Shown: positions 1-8,856, numbered from the stretch's first letter. The stretch: 64,000 nucleotides of DNA from Bacteroidota bacterium (GCA_030682255.1 JAUXOK010000010.1:1-64000), one strand, 5' to 3'. Numbers and translations: made by a program. The notes: generated by a model not told the origin, from the letters alone.

Positions 1-82
1 ATCTATGATTCTTTAATTCAAAAAAAGATTGTACGCCCTCTGGTAAAACCAAGTTTAATATAATGTGTAATGATTCGTGCAT
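1..82 (-). CDS. Transposase N-terminal fragment (runs off the window)
   Basis: The minus strand opens with an ATG at 82-80 and stays open for 27 codons to the window edge, starting MHESLHIILNLVLPEG. The pattern of a short amphipathic start followed by LPEG and an aromatic-rich FFELKN stretch resembles the N-terminal region of ISL3/ISAon1-type transposases, which are common in Bacteroidota. The remainder lies outside the window, so neither completeness nor family can be confirmed. It sits beside a tRNA gene and tandem repeats, a usual place for mobile DNA. It could instead be an unrelated small protein. Confidence 0.45.
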   Translation of the reverse strand, partial: MHESLHIILNLVLPEGVQSFFELKNHR

Positions 83-140
83 TATTAAAATGCAAATATC
101 TTAATAATTTCTATTACCCCACAAGTTTTGGACTTGATCC

Positions 141-523
141 GTTTGTAGCTCATTCTTCGCACAATCTCTAATACGGGATAAACTTCTCGCCCAGCTCAGT
201 TCGCAAACGAAAAAAGCCATCCGACATGGATGGCTTTCGTTTGCTCCCTGACCTGGGCTCCCCGCTTAAGAGTTTGTAGCTCATTCTTCGCACAATCTCT
301 AATACGGGATAAACTTCTCGCCCAGCTCAGCTCGCAAACGAAAAAAGCCATCCGACATGGATGGCTTTCGTTTGCTCCCTGACCTGGGCTCCCCGCTTAA
401 GAGTTTGTAGCTCATTCTTCGCTCAATCTCTAATACGGGATAAACTTCTCGCCCAGCTCAGCTCGCAAACGAAAAAAGCCATCCGACATGGATGGCTTTC
501 GTTTGCTCCCTGACCTGGGCTCG
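141..523. repeat. Three tandem 131-bp units ending in a tRNA 3' fragment
   Basis: Units begin at 141, 272 and 403, an exact 131-bp period, and differ by only a few substitutions (for example at 191/322 and around 422). Each unit contains a terminator hairpin (207-242, 338-373, 469-504) and then the 18 bases that form the 3' end of the tRNA-Asn gene (243-260, 374-391, 505-522). In the first two units this tRNA fragment is followed by CCCGCTTAAGA. In the third it continues into the intact tRNA. Such partial tRNA 3' copies can arise from site-specific integration at a tRNA or from slippage. Confidence 0.9.
469..504 (-). terminator. Intrinsic terminator of tRNA-Asn
   Basis: Reading the minus strand just after the tRNA, a GCCATCC/GGATGGC stem with a five-base loop is followed by TTTTTT. 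The surrounding AAACGAAA and TTTCGTTT bases lengthen the stem. The same hairpin is repeated at 338-373 and 207-242 in the tandem units. Confidence 0.75.
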
Positions 524-579
524 AACCAGGGACCTAGTGATTAACAGTCACTCGCTCTAACCAGCTGAGCTATCAAGGA
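506..579 (-). tRNA. tRNA-Asn (anticodon GTT)
   Basis: A complete cloverleaf can be drawn on the minus strand. It has a 7-bp acceptor stem (TCCTTGA with TCAGGGA, including G-U pairs), a D arm with GCTCAG and GGTTAGAGC, and an anticodon stem AGTGA/TCACT around the loop CTGTTAA. The T arm is CCTGG-TTCGAGC-CCAGG. The anticodon GTT lies at 543-545. A full CCA is not encoded. The 3' 18 nt of this gene are copied twice downstream in the tandem repeat. Confidence 0.95.
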
Positions 580-654
580 ATTTCCTAAAAGGAGTGCAAA
601 TATAAAATATTTTTAAATCTAAAAAAATATTTTTTGTCTTTTTTATTTTTGGGA

Positions 655-1593
655 TTATTTGGTTTCTAAGTACTTTAAAAAAGAATTAACGTGTCTATCT
701 TTCTTACTTTCATAGATATCTTTAATAGTAACCATAATACCTGTTTCTTCAACATCTCCAAAATGATGATTGATACAAGTTGGAAAAGTTTTCATAGTTG
801 GGCTGGTATTCATATATGAATTAAACAAAGGTGGAATATTTTCGCCTACCTCCCTCACTTTTGAATTGAGTAAATGATGACCTTCTTTGTAATCTAATCC
901 AGACAAACTTTTAATGAATTGAGAGGTGTCATGTTCAATATTTACAGGGTGTTCCACTTTAATAAGGTTTTCATTATCTGGAAAATAATGATGCATAAAT
1001 GAAAGAATTAAATCTCGGGCTTCTTTATTAAAATGGGTATACATGGTTACTTTTCCAAAGAAAAAATGTACTTCAGGGTGTAAAACAATCAAAGCGCCTA
1101 ATCCATCCCATAAATTATCTAAACTAAATAAACCTTTTCTGTTTTCTGCACTAGGTTGATACTTAGGTTGAACAAATGAACGACCCAACTCAATTGTAGA
1201 CAAAAAATAGTAGTTTTTCATCTTTTCACTAAACTCATAAATTTCTGTCGTAGCTAAGTGATAATCACCACTTTCTTGACGAGCATCAATAGTTTTAATG
1301 TATCTATAACCTCCAATAATTTCTTTATCTTCTGGATGCCAAACTATTAATTGTTTATATGCAGATGAACCATAATCAAACTCATCTAAATCGCAATCCT
1401 TACCAGTTCCTCCTCCTGCTGCCCTGAAGGATTCCTCTCTTAATCTACCAATTTCTTTTAATACATTTGGTGCGGTATGACAATCAACAACGAATAGCTG
1501 ATTACCGCCATTATTGGTTGGTCTTATGTATAAATCATTTGTTAATTCTTGTTCTAAAATGTTTTTATCAATGGGTGCTATTATTTCCTGCAT
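655..1593 (-). CDS. glsB: GlsB-like aminolipid N-acyltransferase (GNAT fold)
   Basis: This 312-residue protein has the layout of the hemolysin/OlsB-type GNAT acyltransferases. Residues about 50-130 carry FRAAGGGTGKDCDLDEFD and IGGYRYI, and the middle carries ELGRSFVQPKYQ, typical of the OlsB family. In Bacteroides, GlsB transfers a 3-hydroxyacyl group from acyl-ACP to the amino group of glycine, the first step of glycine lipid synthesis, and a PlsC-like partner adds the second acyl chain. The PlsC-like gene lies 14 bp upstream in the same direction, so the two form a pathway pair. The amino acid used (glycine, serine dipeptide or ornithine) cannot be read from sequence. Confidence 0.8.
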   Translation of the reverse strand: MQEIIAPIDKNILEQELTNDLYIRPTNNGGNQLFVVDCHTAPNVLKEIGRLREESFRAAGGGTGKDCDLDEFDYGSSAYKQLIVWHPEDKEIIGGYRYIKTIDARQESGDYHLATTEIYEFSEKMKNYYFLSTIELGRSFVQPKYQPSAENRKGLFSLDNLWDGLGALIVLHPEVHFFFGKVTMYTHFNKEARDLILSFMHHYFPDNENLIKVEHPVNIEHDTSQFIKSLSGLDYKEGHHLLNSKVREVGENIPPLFNSYMNTSPTMKTFPTCINHHFGDVEETGIMVTIKDIYESKKDRHVNSFLKYLETK

Positions 1594-1607
1594 AATCTGT
1601 TTTGATA

Positions 1608-2480
1608 TTATTGCTTAAATTGACGGTAAAAAGTTTCAAAATCGGCATTGGGTTCATCTTTTAATTTATAAACAAAATGTCGCATAGCATTCGCAATTTT
1701 ATGATGTTCACCAATGTTTTTGATTAAATAAGCTGGTATGGGTTTTCCAAAATAAATGGTTACAGTTTGTCCTTTTAATTTAAACATTTCGCTTGGCAAC
1801 AACAACATTTCGATATTTAATTTGATGCCTAATCTTTTGCGCCACATGGCTATGTTATAAAAGCGCTTACTGTTATTACCATCTATAAATACGGGAATGA
1901 TATCAGATTGATATTTTACAGATTTTGTGATAAAACTTTTATGCCATTTTAAATCAAATATTCTACCTTCCTGTTTTCTGGATACTAAGCCAGCAGGAAA
2001 AATTAAAGTTGCAGCATCTGAAGCAAATTGTTTTTCAACCTCAATTAATGAGTTTTTGGCATTAGCACCATGTTTATTAACTCCTAAAAAAATACCTTGT
2101 AGTGGTTTAACGTTTAATAAAATATCATTGACTATAAATCTAACATCAGGTCTAATTTTATGAACTTCACTGATAAACCCCATACCATCTAAACCACCTA
2201 AAGGATGATTTGAGGCTAGAATTAATCGCCCAGTTTTAGGAACATTTTCTTGATGATTAGACTGAATAGTTACTCCAATTTCATCAAAACAACCTCTTGC
2301 AAAGTCGACACCTTTCTTGCCTCTAGTTTTTTCGATTACTCTATTCATATCATCTTGATGCAAAAGCCTCTCTAAAAACCTGTATACAAAGCCAGGAAAC
2401 CACTTAGCCATCTTAGGATTTTTATCATAAAATACTTTTTTAATATTTATTGGCGCTATATCTTCACTCTCGTAGTTCAT
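1608..2480 (-). CDS. glsA: GlsA-like O-acyltransferase (PlsC/lysophosphatidate acyltransferase fold)
   Basis: This 290-residue protein has the acyltransferase motif NHPLGGLDG near residue 90 (the NHx4D variant HPLGGLD of the hemolysin-linked family), an IFPAG motif near residue 160, and FIDGNNS further on. In the glycine lipid pathway the partner of GlsB esterifies the 3-hydroxyl of the N-acyl chain, and the adjacent GlsB-like gene makes that role likely. The enzyme should act at the cytoplasmic face of the inner membrane. It is transcribed first in a two-gene operon and diverges from the dioxygenase gene at 2545 across a 64-bp gap. Confidence 0.78.
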   Translation of the reverse strand: MNYESEDIAPINIKKVFYDKNPKMAKWFPGFVYRFLERLLHQDDMNRVIEKTRGKKGVDFARGCFDEIGVTIQSNHQENVPKTGRLILASNHPLGGLDGMGFISEVHKIRPDVRFIVNDILLNVKPLQGIFLGVNKHGANAKNSLIEVEKQFASDAATLIFPAGLVSRKQEGRIFDLKWHKSFITKSVKYQSDIIPVFIDGNNSKRFYNIAMWRKRLGIKLNIEMLLLPSEMFKLKGQTVTIYFGKPIPAYLIKNIGEHHKIANAMRHFVYKLKDEPNADFETFYRQFKQ

Positions 2481-2532
2481 TCTGCGAATATGAGAAAATA
2501 AATCATAATTATAACAAAAGATAAAAAAAAAC

Positions 2533-2540
2533 TATTTTTG
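2533..2540 (+). promoter_or_regulatory. Bacteroidota-type -7 element (TATTTTTG) of the dioxygenase gene
   Basis: TATTTTTG matches TAnnTTTG and ends four bases before the ATG at 2545, so the predicted transcript has almost no leader. No clear -33 TTG is seen. Confidence 0.55.
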
Positions 2541-2544
2541 ACCC

Positions 2545-3078
2545 ATGACTCAAATTAACCCCCCATTTAATTTCAACCAATGGATTGAAGAAAATCGTCA
2601 TTTATTGAAGCCACCTGTAGGCAATAAAAATTTAACAATTGGCGCTGGTGATTTTATTGTTATGGTAGTAGCTGGTCCAAATGCACGTAAAGATTATCAT
2701 TACAATGAAACAGAAGAGTTTTTTTATCAATTAGAAGGCGAAATCAATGTCAGAATACAACAAGATGGCAAAGCTGTTGACATTCCTTTGAAAGCAGGAG
2801 ATATGTTTTTATTACCTGCCAAAATCCCCCATTCACCTGCTCGATCTGAAAATTCTTTAGGGCTTGTTGTTGAAAGAGTTAGAGCTGGTAAAGGATTTAC
2901 AGACGGATTGATGTGGTTTTGCGAAAAATGCAACAATCCTTTGCATGCTTATTATTTCGAATTGCATGATATAGAAAAAGATTTTTTACCTCGATTTAAG
3001 GAATTTTATGGTAATGAATCGCTTCGTACATGCAATGCATGTGGTCATGTGATGGAAACAGATCCTAGATTTTCTTAA
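2545..3078 (+). CDS. nbaC: 3-hydroxyanthranilate 3,4-dioxygenase
   Basis: This 177-residue cupin opens the ring of 3-hydroxyanthranilate in the kynurenine route from tryptophan to quinolinate/NAD or to degradation. The iron ligands of the family are in place: His52, Glu58 and His96 (the last in AKIPHSP). The C-terminal rubredoxin-like site is complete, with CEKC at 126-129 and CNAC at 163-166. The length is normal for the bacterial enzyme. No other kynurenine pathway gene lies nearby. It stands alone, converging with pdxA, and has a promoter directly against its start codon. Confidence 0.93.
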   Translation: MTQINPPFNFNQWIEENRHLLKPPVGNKNLTIGAGDFIVMVVAGPNARKDYHYNETEEFFYQLEGEINVRIQQDGKAVDIPLKAGDMFLLPAKIPHSPARSENSLGLVVERVRAGKGFTDGLMWFCEKCNNPLHAYYFELHDIEKDFLPRFKEFYGNESLRTCNACGHVMETDPRFS

Positions 3079-3088
3079 ACAATAACAA

Positions 3089-4153
3089 CTAGCCTTTTTC
3101 TAATCTAAATCGTTCTCTTTTTAGCTCAGAAAATTTCAATGGATTTTCTAGAAATGCGTTTGATTCATTTCTGGTGTGAAAACTTTTAATGCCTTCGAAT
3201 ACAGCGTTTGTAAAACTTAAATTACTAGCTATGTTTTTGCCTGCAATGTCATATGCGGTTCCGTGGTCGGGACTAGTTCTGACAATAGATAATCCTGCAG
3301 TAAAATTAACCCCATCATCGAATGCCATACTTTTAAACGGAATTAAGCCTTGATCATGATACATAGACATAACTAAATCAAATTGGGTATATTGTTTCAT
3401 GCCAAAAAAACCATCAGCACTATATGGTCCCATGCAAAAAACGCCATTTTCTTTGGCTTCATTGATTGCTGGTATAATTATCTCGTTTTCTTCGTTACCC
3501 ATTTTGCCATTATCTCCATTGTGGGGATTTAAACCCAACACAGCTATTTTTGGTTTAGCAATTCCAAAATCTATTTTCAGAGATTCATGAGCTATTTTTA
3601 ATTTACGAACTATTAAATCCTTATTTAATGTTTGCGAAATTTTACTAATTGGAATGTGTTCAGTGATAAGGCCAACTTTTATATCGTCATTATAAAGGAC
3701 CATGAGAGATTCTGACTGATTTAAAAATTGAGTTATAAATCCAGTATGACCAGTAAATCCTTGTTCAATCTTGACTGTTGATTTATCGAGAGGAGCAGTA
3801 ACAATAATATCTAGTTTGCCAGCTTTAACATCCTGCATCATTCTATTCAAAGCCAAAAATGCTTCTTTTCCTGCATTGTCATCTACCTTGCCAAAATTAA
3901 CATTAAAAGATTCTTGACTACTTACTATCAAATTCAATTGGTTTTGTTTGGCTTCTGAAACATCTCTTATCAGCACATAGTTAGGTTTTTCTATATTTAA
4001 TTGACTTTTATGAATTGCAAATGTTTTTGGATTAGCATACAAAATGGGTACACAATTTTCAAAAAGAAACTCATGCTGAAATGTTTTTATAATAACCTCT
4101 AGCCCAACACCATTTGGGTCGCCCTGAGAAATTCCTAATAATGGTTTTTTCAT
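3089..4153 (-). CDS. pdxA: 4-hydroxythreonine-4-phosphate dehydrogenase
   Basis: PdxA oxidises 4-phosphohydroxy-L-threonine with NAD in DXP-dependent pyridoxal phosphate synthesis. The N-terminus GISQGDPNGVG and the three metal-binding histidine motifs are present: FTGHTGF, MYHDQGLIP and TSPDHGTAYDIAG. At 354 residues it is full length. Its ATG overlaps the stop of the upstream aminopeptidase by four bases (ATGA), indicating translational coupling. The dxs gene at 48289 would supply its pathway partner substrate. Confidence 0.95.
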   Translation of the reverse strand: MKKPLLGISQGDPNGVGLEVIIKTFQHEFLFENCVPILYANPKTFAIHKSQLNIEKPNYVLIRDVSEAKQNQLNLIVSSQESFNVNFGKVDDNAGKEAFLALNRMMQDVKAGKLDIIVTAPLDKSTVKIEQGFTGHTGFITQFLNQSESLMVLYNDDIKVGLITEHIPISKISQTLNKDLIVRKLKIAHESLKIDFGIAKPKIAVLGLNPHNGDNGKMGNEENEIIIPAINEAKENGVFCMGPYSADGFFGMKQYTQFDLVMSMYHDQGLIPFKSMAFDDGVNFTAGLSIVRTSPDHGTAYDIAGKNIASNLSFTNAVFEGIKSFHTRNESNAFLENPLKFSELKRERFRLEKG

Positions 4154-5604
4154 TTTTTAATAGTTTTTTTGGTTAAAGCATCAATTTGTTTGAATAAAAA
4201 ATTAATCATGAGTCTAACTCCAACCCCAGTTCCCCCATGAGGATTATAGGTTTTGGCAGCATGATTAAATGCTGTACCAGCAATATCAATGTGTAACCAA
4301 GGATAATCTGTAAAATGCTCCAAGAATTTTGCAGCGCTAATTTGTCCGCCTTCTCCTTTTCCTAAATTAGTCATATCTGCAATTTCAGATTTCAATTCAT
4401 CTGCATAATCATCCCACAATGGAAACTCAATTAATCTCTCATACACCTCATAACTACTTTCAAAAAGATTGCTTTTTACTTTGTCGTCTGCGGTTCCCAT
4501 CAAAGCAGAAGCGTATGGTCCAATTGCTCTTACAGCTGCTCCGGTTAATGTAGCAAAATCTATCACTAATTCAGGTTTTAATTTTTTAGCATAATGCAAA
4601 GCATCTGCTAATACAAGCCGTCCTTCTGCATCGGTGTTCATTACTTCAACAGTTGTTCCACTATACATGGTTATTACATCACCTGGCGCATAGCTGTTTT
4701 CACCAATCCAATTGTCTGTTGCTGGTACTAATCCCACCACATGAAGCGGTAAATTTAATTCTGCCACGGCATTCATAACTCCTGCGACTACTGCGCTTCC
4801 TGCCATATCACATTTCATAAAGTCCATGCTTTGAGGAGTTGGTTTTAAACTCAAACCACCTGTGTCATAAACTATGCCTTTTCCTACAAGAACAATTGGT
4901 TTTTTATTTTTTGCATTTTTAGGATGATGTTCTAAAATACTAAAAGTTGGGGGAATTTTGCTGCCTTTGTTGACCGCTAATAATCCACCCATTTTCTGTG
5001 CTGAAATCTTAGGTTCGCTCCAAACATCTACTTTAAAACCTGATTTTTTACCAATACTTTTAAATTCTTCTGAAAGTTGAAGTGCGTTTAAAAAACTTTG
5101 TGGTTCATTTACTAAATCCCTCGCAATGTAGGTAGATTCGATAATTACTTTTAACTGATTTATTTGATGGTCGGTAATCAGTTTGCCAATAAAGCAAATC
5201 TCTTTTAAGCTGTTATGCTTTATTTTTTTGCCTGTTTTATATTTTAAAAACTGATAATTTGACAAGGCAATTCCTTCTACTAAACTTAATGACAACTTGT
5301 CGTTGAAAGAGGCAATAGCAACAGATTCTTTATGATTGTCATTCATTAATTTGCAAATTTCGGAACCACTTTTTCTCATTATTTCCAGAGTTTTCCAATT
5401 TAAATCATCATAAACCAATACTACAACAATGATATTGCTACCATCATTTAAAACAATGGTAGATTTTTTATTTTCTATGGCATTTTGGATACCATTATTT
5501 TGCGACTCAGAAAATGAAGCGATTGTTTGATGATTTTTTGCTTCTATGATTAAAACCTGTTGGTCAGTTAAGTTTAATTTATTTTTGGTTTTGAATGTAA
5601 TCAT
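4150..5604 (-). CDS. pepA: Leucyl aminopeptidase, M17 family
   Basis: This is a 484-residue cytosolic metallo-aminopeptidase. The catalytic C-terminal domain shows VGKGIVYDTGGLSLKP, FMKCDMAGSAVV and the signature NTDAEGRLVLADAL, which supply the two-metal site and catalytic residues. The first 170 residues form the variable N-terminal domain. It is the first gene of a two-gene unit with pdxA. A TAACTTTG promoter element sits eight bases before the ATG. Confidence 0.94.
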   Translation of the reverse strand: MITFKTKNKLNLTDQQVLIIEAKNHQTIASFSESQNNGIQNAIENKKSTIVLNDGSNIIVVVLVYDDLNWKTLEIMRKSGSEICKLMNDNHKESVAIASFNDKLSLSLVEGIALSNYQFLKYKTGKKIKHNSLKEICFIGKLITDHQINQLKVIIESTYIARDLVNEPQSFLNALQLSEEFKSIGKKSGFKVDVWSEPKISAQKMGGLLAVNKGSKIPPTFSILEHHPKNAKNKKPIVLVGKGIVYDTGGLSLKPTPQSMDFMKCDMAGSAVVAGVMNAVAELNLPLHVVGLVPATDNWIGENSYAPGDVITMYSGTTVEVMNTDAEGRLVLADALHYAKKLKPELVIDFATLTGAAVRAIGPYASALMGTADDKVKSNLFESSYEVYERLIEFPLWDDYADELKSEIADMTNLGKGEGGQISAAKFLEHFTDYPWLHIDIAGTAFNHAAKTYNPHGGTGVGVRLMINFLFKQIDALTKKTIKK

Positions 5605-5611
5605 GATGAGG

Positions 5612-5619
5612 CAAAGTTA
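5612..5619 (-). promoter_or_regulatory. -7 element (TAACTTTG) of pepA-pdxA
   Basis: The minus strand reads TAACTTTG, an exact TAnnTTTG match ending seven bases before the pepA ATG, which predicts a very short leader. Confidence 0.55.
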
Positions 5620-5746
5620 ATAAGATTGATTGTCTTATTGGATAAAATTTTTTATCTTGAGTCTAAAATAAAGATTCACAAAGCTCATATTTTAAGTATG
5701 CTAAAATTAATACATATGAATTATTTATAAAAACAATATTTTTTTT

Positions 5747-5754
5747 TATTTTTG
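5747..5754 (+). promoter_or_regulatory. -7 element (TATTTTTG) of the 5774 gene
   Basis: TATTTTTG lies 19 bases before the ATG at 5774, within an AT-rich divergent spacer. Confidence 0.5.
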
Positions 5755-5773
5755 CATTACTTAAAACAACGTG

Positions 5774-6493
5774 ATGAATCAGGAAAATTTATACTTAAAA
5801 AGATGTTTGCTTGTTTTTGTTAATTTATTTTTAATAAACAACATTTATAGTCAAGAAAAAATCACTTCGTTAAATTTTCTTCAAGTTGGCGCTGTGCCCA
5901 AAACTATTAATGAAAGAGGTAAAAATATTAGCACTTCGGGTTTAACTTTTAATTATGTTAGATTTACTGAGGAAAAATTTTATAGAATGGATGCCACATG
6001 GTTGATGAGATACATATTTAACGGACAAAAAGACTCCGCAAATTTTAATGACACTTCAAAAGTGTTTGGTCTAGATTTACCCGTTTTTACTGCAACTTAT
6101 GGCATAAACATTGTTCAAGGAGATGACTTTAGCTTAGGTCTTGGAATTAATCTTGATTCAAGAACATTTTTCAGTAGCCCATCTGCTAAAGCAAAAAACA
6201 TCATAGATGCTGTAAATACAGGTATTGCTATTGGTGTGAAAATAAAACTAAAACCATGGTTGACTTATTACAGTATATCAGGCTACGACTTGATGTTTAC
6301 CGATGCCGTTGGTTCTTTTGCAAATGGCAATCAATTTTACATACAAAATAATTTTTCATTTTTATTGAAAGGGAAGTTTGGTATCAACCTTCAACCAGAT
6401 TTTACTTTCAAATCGTTTGATGTAAACGGCATTCAGGGAGGCCAAATTTTTAATAAAAATATTAAAGTTGGTTTAGTTTATGCCATACAATAG
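5774..6493 (+). CDS. Exported protein, probable outer-membrane beta-barrel
   Basis: I do not recognise the family. The protein has a signal peptide of about 27 residues (LYLKRCLLVFVNLFLINNIYSQ, cleavage before or after Q). The rest alternates hydrophobic and polar residues in strands such as GINLQPDFTF and NIKVGLVYAIQ, with a C-terminal aromatic/aliphatic strand as in small Bacteroidota barrel proteins. A GTG lies one codon upstream, but the ATG at 5774 gives the better start. It is a single gene with its own promoter and no partner. Confidence 0.7.
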   Translation: MNQENLYLKRCLLVFVNLFLINNIYSQEKITSLNFLQVGAVPKTINERGKNISTSGLTFNYVRFTEEKFYRMDATWLMRYIFNGQKDSANFNDTSKVFGLDLPVFTATYGINIVQGDDFSLGLGINLDSRTFFSSPSAKAKNIIDAVNTGIAIGVKIKLKPWLTYYSISGYDLMFTDAVGSFANGNQFYIQNNFSFLLKGKFGINLQPDFTFKSFDVNGIQGGQIFNKNIKVGLVYAIQ

Positions 6494-6661
6494 AAAACTC
6501 AGTCATAAAACACTCCAATAAATGATTATATTGGTTCTTTTACACCTCCCACAGTTAATACCGAAAGCATATCTGTAATTGTCCAATTATATTGTACTAA
6601 ATAGGTATTGCTTCTAAATAATACCACAAATTTTGGATTTCTTTTTAGATCAAATTGGTAT

Positions 6662-6757
6662 TACATGCGGGAAACTAATAACCCTTCACCATTTCACTAT
6701 TAACCCACCCCCAGTTTTATGAAGAAAACTATTAACCCTTAACCATTACACCATTAA
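6662..6757. repeat. TTAACCC-type dispersed repeat abutting the crtD stop codon
   Basis: The stretch contains ATGCGGGAAACTAATAACCC and later CTATTAACCCTTAACCATT units. The same vocabulary recurs at 8930-8975 and 27573-27735. On the minus strand the repeat supplies the TAA stop of the desaturase gene. Confidence 0.6.
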
Positions 6758-8217
6758 TCAATTTGATCAACCGCAATCTTAGCGCTTAGCAAACACAAGG
6801 GAATACCTCCGCCAGGATGAACGCTTCCGCCACAAAAATAGAGGTTTTGGATGCTGCGAGAGAAATTGGGATGTCTAAAAAATGCTGAAAAGACATTGTT
6901 GCTCGAACTCCCATAGAGCGCACCTCTAAAACTGGAAGTTTTGCCTTCGATGCTTCTTGGGTCCAATATGCTTTCGTTTTCTATCAGAGATTCAATGTCG
7001 GTTTTTAAAATTCTATTGATTTTAGAAATGATGTTTTTTCGGGCCTCTTTTATCAATACATCCCAATCCTGTCCTTGATTAGAGGGCACATTGATCATCA
7101 CAAACCAGTTTTCGCAATCTTTGGGCGCATCGTCAGCCTTGCATTTGGAAGAAATATTAATGTATATGGTTGGGTCGGAATCAATGCTTTGTGCGTCAAA
7201 AATGGTTTCAAATTCCTTTTTATAATCTTCGCTGAAGAGTATGTTGTGTAAACCCAATTGCTTAAAAGAGTGTTTTATACCCCAATAAAAAATGAGGGCA
7301 CTGCTACTAGATTCCACATGTTTCACCTGTTTGGGCATGTCTAATTGAGGCAAGAGTTTTTTGTAAGTTGGAAAAACGTCCATGTTGCTAATAACTAAAT
7401 CTGCTTCTATATATTTGCCCCCCACTTGAATGCCTGTGGCTTTGTTTTTTTCACTGATAATGCTGTCAACTTTGGCATTGAAATGAAATGCCACACCATG
7501 TCTTTGTGCCAATTCAAACAAACTTTGGGTGATGCTATTCATGCCTTTGATTGGGAAATAAGTGCCTACACCAAATTCTAAATGGGGAATGATATTCAAA
7601 GTAGCAGGGGCAATGTAGGGGTTGCTGCCATTGTATGTAGCAAAGCGATTGAAAAACTGAACGGTCTTAGGATTGCGAAATGTTTGACTATTGATTTGAT
7701 TCATAGAACTGAACATGTTTAAGCGCCATAAATTCAGGATGCCTTTGATACCCGTTTTAGAAAAATACGTTTTAATACGATGCAGAGAATTTTGTAGAAA
7801 AACTGGCGCTGTGATGTCGTACATGGTTTTGCTTTTGTTTAAAAATTTTAAAACCTGCTCTTTGTCTTCGCCCAATTGGTCTTTTAATAATTGTGCAAAT
7901 GCCTCAGGATTTGATGGACTTTCAAAATGCAAACCATCTTCAAAAAAATAGTGGCATGCAGTATCCATTTTGATGTATTCAAAATGTGCTGATGGTTTTT
8001 CGCCCATTAATTCAAAGAGCTCATCTACAAAATGTGGCATGGTAAACAAAGATGGTCCGGCATCAAAACGATATGTGCCTTGTTTAAACTCAGATAATTT
8101 ACCACCTGGGTAGGCATTGGCTTCAAAAACGCTGACATCAAACCCCTTGGCTTTTAATCTGATGGCGGCAGCAATACCCGCAATTCCGGCTCCTATAACG
8201 ATGGCTCTTTGTTTCAT
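6754..8217 (-). CDS. crtD: Phytoene desaturase-family oxidoreductase, likely 1-hydroxycarotenoid 3,4-desaturase
   Basis: This 487-residue FAD enzyme starts with the dinucleotide-binding motif VIGAGIAGIAAAIRL and ends with the carotenoid-desaturase signature YFCGGSVHPGGGIPLCLLSA. The segment FDAGPSLFTMPHFVDELF fits the CrtD branch; Bacteroidota CrtI enzymes usually read FDMGPSWYWMP there. CrtD introduces the 3,4 double bond in 1-hydroxylated carotenoids on the way to saproxanthin or flexixanthin-type pigments. No crtB, crtI or cyclase gene is in the window, so it is either an orphan or a distant part of the pathway. Family assignment is firm; the exact substrate is inferred. Confidence 0.8.
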   Translation of the reverse strand: MKQRAIVIGAGIAGIAAAIRLKAKGFDVSVFEANAYPGGKLSEFKQGTYRFDAGPSLFTMPHFVDELFELMGEKPSAHFEYIKMDTACHYFFEDGLHFESPSNPEAFAQLLKDQLGEDKEQVLKFLNKSKTMYDITAPVFLQNSLHRIKTYFSKTGIKGILNLWRLNMFSSMNQINSQTFRNPKTVQFFNRFATYNGSNPYIAPATLNIIPHLEFGVGTYFPIKGMNSITQSLFELAQRHGVAFHFNAKVDSIISEKNKATGIQVGGKYIEADLVISNMDVFPTYKKLLPQLDMPKQVKHVESSSSALIFYWGIKHSFKQLGLHNILFSEDYKKEFETIFDAQSIDSDPTIYINISSKCKADDAPKDCENWFVMINVPSNQGQDWDVLIKEARKNIISKINRILKTDIESLIENESILDPRSIEGKTSSFRGALYGSSSNNVFSAFFRHPNFSRSIQNLYFCGGSVHPGGGIPLCLLSAKIAVDQID

Positions 8218-8353
8218 GATTTCTATACAGCAAATCTATGGGCAAATTGTTTGTTATACCAATTGTAATTATAAATTAGTCCAATCTAATTTATATTTTA
8301 TCCCGAAAATTCGGGAGTTAATGCCGACATAACTTTTAAATAGTTCAAATACT

Positions 8354-8713
8354 TAGGGCTTGCTGAAAAAGCCAACCTTAAAAAATTTCATTAAAATAAT
8401 AACTAAAATCGAAGACGTTCGCACCTTTATTAAATTTGACTTTTTAATGCAGATTTTTCAGGGAAACCACAAGGGAAGTTCCTTGAGTGGGCTCAAGGAA
8501 ATCACCCGCAGTGGCCTGAAAAATCAAGATGAAAAGTCTAAATTTAATATGGGGCTAGCTTTTTTTGTTTCTTTTTTTGGCAATGAAAAAAAGAAAAAAG
8601 AAAGTAGATGCACGACTTTTTGGGATTTTATGTAAATTTCCTTGCACTTGATATATTTAAAATAAGTTTATTGAATTGATTAAGAGGTGATTGTGGTTAT
8701 TCAGCAGACCCTA
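8354..8713. mobile_element. MITE-like element, copy 1 (360 bp, terminal inverted repeats)
   Basis: The element is bounded by TAGGGCTTGCTGAAAAA on the left and the near-complement TATTCAGCAGACCCTA on the right, consistent with a TA target duplication. It has no transposase. The middle (about 8430-8560) is an imperfect palindrome with a TTCCTTGAG/CTCAAGGAA core inside CCTGAAAAA arms. A second copy with the core in reverse orientation lies at 24231-24613. Short reading frames inside it are by-products of the palindrome. Confidence 0.8.
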
Positions 8714-8856
8714 CGTAAAAACACAATTTGAACTATATTAAAAGTATATTCGGTGTTAGCAAAACATTCTGTAAATATGCCACACTATAACTCATTATGA
8801 TCTAGGCTCAGCCTAGAAAGGAATCACTCTATTGAAGCAACAAATTAATACAAAAA

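Noticed and set aside
141-523. CRISPR array
   Set aside because: The units are 131-bp tandem copies with no variable spacers and contain tRNA and terminator sequence.
8360-8635. 91-residue reading frame
   Set aside because: It lies wholly inside the MITE palindrome, including the poly-T/poly-A tracts, and has no start context; it is a by-product of the repeat.
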